Source: Caldisericota bacterium
GTDB taxonomy: Bacteria > Caldisericota > Caldisericia > Cryosericales > Cryosericaceae
Direction: 5' to 3'
DNA: 12,480 bases
Assembly (NCBI GenBank): GCA_026390285.1
Contig: JAPLGH010000010.1
Coordinates: forward strand, 1 to 12,480
In this document: in pieces, positions 7,564-12,480 of the stretch
Numbering within the stretch: position 1 is the stretch's first letter
Layout: every line of letters starts with the position of its first letter
Notes under the pieces: generated by a model
What the model saw: only the letters and a program-made list of their open reading frames with translations
The model's database searches: none
What the model was told of the DNA's origin: nothing
Made by a program: the position numbers and the translations under genes

Positions 7564-7617
7564 AAATGTAACACTTCGTGAAATGTAACAGCTGACCCCT
7601 AGCCTAGACCTGACCCC
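7564..7617. repeat. Paired short direct repeats, possible element relic
   Basis: AAATGTAACA occurs at 7564-7573 and again at 7581-7590, and TGACCCC at 7593-7599 and 7611-7617. The four blocks sit directly beside the long hairpin and beyond the pilA stop. Read on the minus strand, GGGGTCAGGTC and TGTTACATTT resemble sequences I associate with ends of transposable elements, but no transposase gene is present. The assignment is tentative. Confidence 0.35.
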
Positions 7618-7649
7618 AAAAATACTGCCGGCTGGTGCAAGATCTGGGA

Positions 7650-8207
7650 CTATGGCACAACTACTGGTTTGACAGCCCCTACCTTCGTAAACTGCGAGAC
7701 TGAGTCACGTGTTTCGTAGTACACGACGTCGCCAGCAGCATAGGCATAGAGAACCCAATGGGTACCCGCGGCATTGCCGCTGTAGTAGATCGCATTGCCC
7801 TTCTGGGCCGCGGCAGCAGACGTGTCCATGGGGTTCTTCATCGATGACATTGCTCCAGCCTTCATGTACTCTATGCCACCGGCCTCCCCAGTAGACGTGG
7901 TGTTGGCAGCGATGTTCTGTAGCCCGGCTCCACCTGTACCGGCCAACTCCAAGTAGAGCAGACCAGCAGGCGCAGAAATGTCGACATCAGTGATGGCAGC
8001 AGGACCAGCGGGAACTCTCGGGTACACTCCCCAGTCTGTTCTGTAGGCTTCCAGAGCCGTTGCCAACGCGTTCATGTCTGAAGCGACACGCGACCTCTTG
8101 GCACGCGCAGTCATGGTGAGGTAGTTCGGGATTGCGATTGCTGCAAGAATGATGATGATCGCGATGACCACCATCAGCTCGATAAGGGTGAATCCTCTTC
8201 TCTTCAC
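7650..8207 (-). CDS. pilA: Type IV major pilin (PilA/PulG-like)
   Basis: The product is 185 aa. A 5-residue leader MKRRG precedes G|FTLIELMVVIAIIIILAA with Glu at +5, then IPNY and a polar helix (RVASDMNALATALEAYRTDW) followed by a short GVYP motif. This is the standard shape of PulG/PilA pilins with a long N-terminal helix and a small C-terminal beta domain. No cysteines are present, so there is no disulfide loop as in Gram-negative PilA. The GTG start at 8207 has GAGG 5 nt upstream. The short leader and its position after pilB-pilT-pilC make it the best candidate for the major fibre subunit. It has its own strong promoter, consistent with high expression. Pilin identity is certain; major-subunit status is inferred. 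Confidence 0.92.
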   Translation of the reverse strand: MKRRGFTLIELMVVIAIIIILAAIAIPNYLTMTARAKRSRVASDMNALATALEAYRTDWGVYPRVPAGPAAITDVDISAPAGLLYLELAGTGGAGLQNIAANTTSTGEAGGIEYMKAGAMSSMKNPMDTSAAAAQKGNAIYYSGNAAGTHWVLYAYAAGDVVYYETRDSVSQFTKVGAVKPVVVP

Positions 8208-8336
8208 TGCTTCCTCATTGGAAGTTGTTGTAGGTTTCCTGCCTGCTCCCGAGCCCTTTGGTTCAAGGCGAGGGGCGCTTATGGCAGGTCGTCACTATGT
8301 CCATGTTGTTGACTGCGATTTCGACTGATGCCAATG

Positions 8337-8366
8337 CCCCCGAGGATGTTGGTCCAATCCAAGGGG
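8337..8366. repeat. 30-bp palindromic element, copy 1 (pilA leader)
   Basis: It is identical at 27 of 30 positions to 10858-10887. The core GGATgTTGGtCCAATCC is a dyad with a 2-nt bulge. The core is enclosed by C and G runs which here extend to a perfect 7-bp pair, ATGCCCC (8334-8340) with GGGGCAT (8363-8369). Confidence 0.75.
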
Positions 8367-8405
8367 CATAGTTGGGCTTTTCGCGAATTGGTCACGGGTG
8401 TCTTG

Positions 8406-8415
8406 TCACCTCCTT
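8406..8415 (-). promoter_or_regulatory. Orphan full-length Shine-Dalgarno sequence in the pilA leader
   Basis: The minus strand reads AAGGAGGTGA, complementary to the whole anti-Shine-Dalgarno end of 16S rRNA, yet it lies about 200 nt upstream of the pilA start. The nearest candidate start, GTG at 8395, is 13 nt from the AGGAGG core, which is long. It would open a 38-codon frame ending at 8279. Confidence 0.4.
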
Positions 8416-8506
8416 GCTCTTGACTGTTCCCTGGACTTGAAGTCCAATCATTTGACCAGGCCGGTTACGCCACCCAGCTCCATCGGCCCCTGGCGTCCAT
8501 AGTATC

Positions 8507-8528
8507 GGGACCGACTTGGGACCGACTT
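8507..8528. repeat. Perfect tandem 11-bp duplication in the pilA leader
   Basis: GGGACCGACTT occurs twice without interruption (8507-8517 and 8518-8528). It falls in the first structured part of the leader. Confidence 0.85.
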
Positions 8529-8565
8529 CTCAGCAATTCCTGCAGGGAAACGATACCCTGTACGG

Positions 8566-8595
8566 ACAGTAGAACACCTTTCGTTTTTTTGTCAA
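8566..8595 (-). promoter_or_regulatory. Promoter of pilA
   Basis: On the minus strand a perfect -35 TTGACA (8595-8590) is followed, after an A-rich spacer of 18 bp, by TACTGT (8571-8566, 4/6). The start would be near 8559. It begins 56 nt past the pilC stop. A 5-bp stem (8621-8625 with 8633-8637) lies between pilC and this promoter without a T-run. Confidence 0.6.
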
Positions 8596-8650
8596 GTATT
8601 TCACTCACGTGCCACGAACGCCCCATCAATACTGGGGTGCGGTCTGCATG

Positions 8651-9769
8651 TCAGGAGATGCCGCCCGCCATCATAAAGATTGGCAGGTACAGGGAGACGA
8701 GGACCCAGCCGATCATGCCGCCCACGACGATCATGAGGATCGGGTTGATGGCGCTAGTCAGGCTGTCCGTCGCGGAGTCGACCTCGGCCTCGTAGAACGT
8801 CGCCACTTTCCCCAGCATCGTCTCGAGAGAACCCGACTCCTCGCCGACTGCGGTCATCTGGATGACCATGGGCGTGAAGAACTGCGTCTCGGCCATGGCG
8901 GCGCTGAGTGCGGCTCCGCTCTTGATGGACTCCACGACCCGGTCGATGGTTGCCGAAACGATCGTGTTGCCCATCGTGCCGCCCACCATCTCCAGACAGC
9001 TGATCAGCGGCACGCCCGCCCCGAACAAGGTCGCCAACGTGTCGGTGAAGCGGGCCATGGACGTCTTGAGCACCGGAACCAGGCGCGGACGCCGAAGAAA
9101 ATGACCGCCACGATGACAAGGAGGACGTACCATCGGTGAACCAGGAAGTTGCTCATCGCGAGGGTCATGCGCGTCGGGAAGGGCAGGGGCACGTTCAGGG
9201 CTTTCAGAAAGCCCACAAACTGCGGCAGGACGAAGATGAACAGGCCGATGACGATGAGCACGCTGGCGGTGATGACGATCAGTGGGTAGCTGGTTGCGCT
9301 CTTGATCTTGCGCTTGAGCTCCGCCTCCCGCTCGAGGAACGTGGCCATCTTGAGCAGGCTGTTGCCCAGGTTGCCCGATGCCTCCCCTGACCGGACCATG
9401 GCGGTGTACAGTGTGCTGAAGACTCCAGGGTAGTTGTCCATGGCTGTCGAGCTGTTTGCACTGGATGTCCAGCGCCTTGGTGATGGACAGGCCCGCGTTG
9501 AGCATGGTGCCCAGCTGGGAAGTGAAGATACCCATGTCCTTGGCGGCGACTGCTCCGCCGGCCGCCAGTCTGCCCTGCTTTACCTCCCCGGAGGGGCCGG
9601 TCGTGCGCACGGCGACGCTGCCGCCCGCACTCCTGGCCGCGTTGATGTTTACCGGCACAAGGCCCTTGCCGCGAATAGCCTCAGCCGCCTCGTGGGAATT
9701 GGCGGCGTTGATCGTGCCGCGTCGGGTCGAACCCGAACGATCGGACGCAACATAGTTATAGGTTGCCAC
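8651..9769 (-). pseudogene. pilC: T4P inner-membrane platform protein PilC, with two internal deletions
   Basis: PilC/GspF is the inner-membrane platform on which the ATPases act. A 372-codon frame is open from GTG 9769 (AGGAGG 5 nt upstream) to TGA 8651, but only its ends are PilC. MATYNYVASDRSGSTRRGTI begins the protein, and a first GspF domain starts at about residue 77 (FTSQLGTMLNAGLSITKALD). The end, from about 9077, has ARFTDTLATLFGAGVPLI, GEESGSLETML and the final membrane helix. Between about 9445 and 9077 the true PilC sequence (YPGVFSTLYTAMVRSGEASG, then two membrane segments) lies in the other frame. Compared with typical PilC, about 23 residues are missing at 9442-9455 and about 20 at 9072-9080. 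The second gap restores the frame, so the whole looks falsely intact. It follows pilT by 21 nt. It may be a real pseudogene or an assembly fault. Confidence 0.85.
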
Positions 9770-9790
9770 AGGTGCCTCCTCTCAGTGCTC

Positions 9791-10912
9791 TCAAGAGCGC
9801 CCCAGCAAGCGCTGGAGTTCCTTGGGGTCGAACGCGTGGTCGATCGCATCCTCGTAGCTTATGACGCCACGGTCGTACAGGCCCTTGAGCGACTGGTCCA
9901 TGGTCATCATGCCCATCGCGGTACTGGTCTGGAGGACCGACTGGATCTGGTAGGTCTTGCCCTCGCGGATGAGGTTCTTGATGGCGGGGGTCGCCAGCAT
10001 CACCTCGCAGGCAAGCACCAGGCCGTCGTTGTTCTTGCGCACCATGAGCTGCTGGGTCATGACCGCCGACAAGGTGTTGGCGAGCTGGACCTTGACCTGC
10101 TGCTGCTGGTACGGCGGGAACACGTCCACGATGCGGTCAATGGTCTGTGCCGCGCTGTTGGTGTGCAGTGTCGCGAACACCAGGTGCCCGGTCTCCGCTG
10201 CGGTCAGGGCGGCTCCGATGGTCTCGAAGTCGCGCATCTCGCCGACCAGGATGACATCCGGATCCTCGCGAAGGGCGCTGCGCAGGGCATTCGCGAAGCT
10301 CTGCGTATCCGTGCCAAGCTCGCGTTGGACCACGATACTCTGCTTGTGCTGGAAGAGGTACTCGATCGGGTCCTCGAGGGTCACGATGTGCATCTGCCGT
10401 TCCTGGTTGATGCGGTCAAGAACCGATGCCAGTGTCGTCGACTTGCCATGCCCGGTCGGCCCGGTAACCAGAACGAAGCCACGGTTGAGCTTCGGAAAGC
10501 TGAAAACCGCGGGGGGAAGCCCCAGCGTGTCCATGGCCGGGATCTCGTAGGGGATCTTCCGCAGTGCTGCCGCCATGCTTTCACGCTGGCGGAAGACATT
10601 GATACGGAAACGAGCCAGCCCCTTGACACCATAGCTGAAGTCATACTCCATGCTCTGCTTAAACAGCACCTTCTGGTGATCGTTCATGATGGGGAACATG
10701 AGTTCCTCGACGCGTTCGGGCGAAAGTTTCTCACTGCCGAGAGCCACCAGCTTCTTCTGAATGCGCAGGATGGGGGGCAGACCGACCTGGAGATGAATGT
10801 CCGTGGCGTTCTTTTCCGTGGCGACTTTCAGAATCGTTGCGAGATCGATGCGATGCTCCCCCGAAGATGTTGGTCCAATCTGAGGGGTGTTCTCCTGTAC
10901 CTCGGCAATCAT
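9791..10912 (-). CDS. pilT: Type IV pilus retraction ATPase PilT
   Basis: The product is 373 aa, normal for the family. It is a hexameric cytoplasmic ATPase that depolymerises the pilus. Motifs by residue: N-terminal PAS-like domain with ATDIHLQVGLPP (36-47), Walker A GPTGHGKS (151-158), Asp-box TLEDPIEY (178-185), Walker B DVILVGEMRD (219-228), His-box GHLVFATLHTN (242-252), and the PilT hallmark AIKNLIRE (310-317), which separates it from PilB and from PilU. The ATG at 10912 is chosen because AAAGGAG lies 5 nt upstream; it starts 10 nt after the pilB stop. Residues 2-20 form an extension before the usual start of the fold (IDLATILKVA). Residues 9-18 of this extension are coded by copy 2 of the palindromic element. 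The gene is fully open, unlike its neighbours on both sides. Confidence 0.96.
   Translation of the reverse strand: MIAEVQENTPQIGPTSSGEHRIDLATILKVATEKNATDIHLQVGLPPILRIQKKLVALGSEKLSPERVEELMFPIMNDHQKVLFKQSMEYDFSYGVKGLARFRINVFRQRESMAAALRKIPYEIPAMDTLGLPPAVFSFPKLNRGFVLVTGPTGHGKSTTLASVLDRINQERQMHIVTLEDPIEYLFQHKQSIVVQRELGTDTQSFANALRSALREDPDVILVGEMRDFETIGAALTAAETGHLVFATLHTNSAAQTIDRIVDVFPPYQQQQVKVQLANTLSAVMTQQLMVRKNNDGLVLACEVMLATPAIKNLIREGKTYQIQSVLQTSTAMGMMTMDQSLKGLYDRGVISYEDAIDHAFDPKELQRLLGRS
10858..10887. repeat. 30-bp palindromic element, copy 2 (inside pilT start)
   Basis: It matches 8337-8366 at 27 of 30 positions. It codes TPQIGPTSSG in PilT. The outer base pair of the core dyad is A-T here (10865 with 10881) and G-C in the other copy (8344 with 8360), so pairing is kept although both bases changed. 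Confidence 0.75.
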
Positions 10913-10922
10913 GACGGCTCCT

Positions 10923-12480
10923 TTAGTCCGATTCGACGGTAGATACCACGCGCAGAACCTCCTCGAGGGTAATGATGCCTTCCCTGGCCTTGACCAGGGC
11001 ATCCTCGAGCAAAGTGCGCATTCCATGGCTGCGTGCGGCCTGAGACATGTCGCGCGCGCTGGCCTTGTGAAGGATGAGGCGACGCAGGTCGTCGTCCACC
11101 TTCATCATCTCATGAATGCCGGTACGCCCACGGTAGCCTGAACCACCGCATTTCGGACAGCCGACACCCTTGTAGAACGTGACATCCTCCAGCTTGCCCC
11201 GTGTGCTGAGGCCCAGACCTTCGAGGGCCGAGGCCGGCGGGACATACGGCTCTTTGCACTCGGGGCAGATCTTGCGCGCCAGGCGCTGGGCCGTTGCCCC
11301 GATGAGCGACGACGCGATGAGGAACGGCTCGATGCCCATGTCAATCAGTCGTGTCGCCACCGACGGCGCATCGTTGGTGTGCAGGGTGGAGAGAACGAGG
11401 TGCCCGGTCAGGGCTGCCTCGATGGCGATCTGCGCCGTCTCTCCGTCACGGATTTCGCCGATGAGCACAATGTTGGGGTCCTGACGCAGGATACTGCGCA
11501 GGCCGTTGGCAAAGGTCATGTCGGCCTTGATGTTGACCTGCACCTGGTTGAGCCCGTCCATCTGGTATTCGACCGGGTCCTCCACCGTCACGATGTTCTT
11601 GCCCGACGTGTTGAGGCGGTTGAGCACGGAGTACAGGGTCGTCGTCTTGCCGGCGCCCGTCGGACCGGAAATGATGATCATGCCGTATGGCTGGCTGATG
11701 ACGTTGTTGAACAGGTTCAGCGTGTCACTGAGGAATCTTGTCCAGGATACGCATGACGATCTTCTCGCCGTAGATGGTGGGCAGGGAACTGACACGGAAG
11801 TCGATGGCCCTGGCGTCGATGCGCAGGGAGATACGGCCGTCCTGGGGCTTGCGCCGCTCGGCGATGTCCATGTTGGACATGATCTTGATGCGCGAGAGCA
11901 CGCCGGCTTGAATATTGCGCGGCAGCTTCTGCTTCTCCTCCAGGATACCGTCCACACGGTAGCGGATGCGCAGGTGGTCTTTCTGCGGTTCCACGTGGAT
12001 GTCCGAGGCGCGCTCGACGATGGCCTGGGTGATGATGGTGTTGACCAGCCGGATGACAGGCGCGTCCTGACCCATCTCCCGCAACTGCTCGATGCTGACC
12101 TCTTCACCAGTCTCCGCGATGATCTCAGCTTTCGCCTCGGAGCTGGCTTCCTTGATGGAGTTTCCGACGACGTAGTACTTTTCGATGGCGCCGTAGATCG
12201 CGTTCTTGGGGGCGACGAGGAACTTCGTCTCACGCCCGTACGTGGCCAGCAGGTAATCCATGAGCTCGATGTTGGTGGGGTCACTGAGCGCGATGCTCAC
12301 GACGCCCTCCTCGCGCCTGAACGCGACGAAGCCGTAGCGCTTGGCGCGCTCCTGATCCACGTTCGCCAGCACGTCCGACGCAATCTGCTCTGCCATGATG
12401 TCCACAAATGGCATGCGCCACTGTTCTGCCAGGACCTGTGCTTTGATATCGTCGTTGATGAATCCCTGATCGATGAGAAT
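10923..12480 (-). pseudogene. pilB: Type IV pilus assembly ATPase PilB (partial at window edge, frame broken)
   Basis: PilB/GspE is the hexameric cytoplasmic ATPase that drives pilus extension. The frame is open from the window edge (LIDQGFINDDIKAQVLAEQW) to TGA at 11725, and covers the MshEN-type N-terminal domain and the N2 domain (ASDIHVEP, RYRVDGILEE, RRKPQDGRISLR, LPTIYGEKIVMRILDK). PilB then continues in another frame from DTLNLFNNVISQPYG (about 11730) to TAA 10923. That part has Walker A GPTGAGKT (11666-11643), VTVEDPVEY, Walker B NIVLIGEIRDGE, His-box STLHTND and a tetracysteine zinc site (CPEC near 11270, CPKC near 11160). About 12-14 residues found in other PilB proteins between RILDK and DTLNLF are missing, so the break is a short deletion rather than a single-base slip. 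It is the first gene of the pilB-pilT-pilC set. The start lies beyond the window. Confidence 0.88.

Larger units (their letters stand above)
8208..8559 (-). promoter_or_regulatory. Long structured 5' leader of pilA
   Basis: About 350 nt separate the predicted start from the pilA GTG, far more than for any other gene here. In transcript order it holds a CAGGG/CCCTG hairpin near the 5' end, an alternative stem GTATCG (8556-8551) with CGATAC (8507-8502), a tandem 11-bp repeat, an ACGCC/GGCGT stem, a 15-nt palindrome (8432-8446), a perfect Shine-Dalgarno sequence without a well placed start, and the 30-bp palindromic element. No known riboswitch class was recognised (c-di-GMP-I, TPP, T-box and fluoride were considered). 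Regulation of pilin synthesis is an inference from length and structure. Confidence 0.5.

Noticed and set aside
8460..8500. T-box-like sequence GGGTGGCGTAACCGG in the pilA leader
   Set aside because: The T-box antiterminator has the pattern TGG-N-ACC in one bulge. Here four bases separate TGG and ACC, no stem I AGTA or GNTG boxes are seen, and pilA is not an aminoacyl-tRNA or amino acid gene.
8500..8560. TPP or c-di-GMP-I riboswitch in the pilA leader
   Set aside because: CTGAGA and GGACGC occur, but the partner consensus elements of either class are absent. No assignment is made beyond a structured leader.
9077..9445. Programmed ribosomal frameshifting as the explanation of pilC
   Set aside because: Residues are missing at both junctions compared with the family, which frameshifting cannot restore, and no slippery site was seen.
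9434..10942. Plus-strand open frame of 502 codons opposite pilT and the start of pilC
   Set aside because: It is the antisense mirror of a clearly conserved ATPase gene in GC-rich DNA. It has no recognisable motif and is low in hydrophobic segments, so it is a shadow frame.
1..12480. CRISPR array, tRNA genes or complete insertion sequences
   Set aside because: No regularly spaced direct repeats with spacers, no tRNA cloverleaf consensus and no transposase frame were seen on either strand.

Overview
The window comes from a bacterial chromosome of moderately high GC. It carries the start of an rRNA operon on the left, one secreted multidomain protein, and a long block of type IV pilus (T4P) genes. 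The 16S fragment is clearly bacterial but was not placed phylogenetically by eye. A copper-amine-oxidase-N 'stalk' domain on a secreted protein, Firmicutes-like rrn leader signals and a DUF4900-type pseudopilin suggest a Firmicutes-like or deep-branching lineage (for example Caldisericota-like). That placement is a weak inference.

Layout. Positions 1-236 are the 5' end of 16S rRNA on the minus strand. Its leader (about 237-437) holds a boxA-like element and a UUCG hairpin, and two strong tandem promoters lie at 444-471 and 537-564. Divergent from rrn, 1003-2862 (+) encodes a secreted protein: signal peptide, an Asp-box beta-propeller of about seven 44-residue units, two InlB-type bacterial repeats, and a C-terminal stalk domain. 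Everything after that is on the minus strand. In transcription order from the right edge it reads: pilB (assembly ATPase, cut by the window edge and frame-broken), pilT (retraction ATPase, intact), pilC (platform protein, two frame-breaking internal deletions), a consensus promoter with a 350-nt structured leader, pilA-like major pilin, a hairpin-rich gap, and a four-gene minor pseudopilin operon (PilV/GspI-like, PilW/GspJ-like, DUF4900/PilX-like, GspH-like) with its own promoter at 7409-7436 and a terminator at 3048-3069.

How the genes work together. PilB and PilT power extension and retraction on the PilC platform. PilA forms the fibre. The four minor pseudopilins, all tightly spaced or overlapping, probably form the priming tip. 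No prepilin peptidase, secretin or PilMNOP genes are in the window.

Most notable observations. (1) A 30-bp palindromic element occurs twice, once in the pilA leader and once inside the start of the pilT coding sequence, and two of its three differences form a compensatory pair. (2) pilB and pilC together carry three frame-disrupting gaps at places where family members have 12-23 more residues, while pilT and all the pilins are intact. (3) pilA has an unusually long structured leader with an orphan perfect Shine-Dalgarno sequence.
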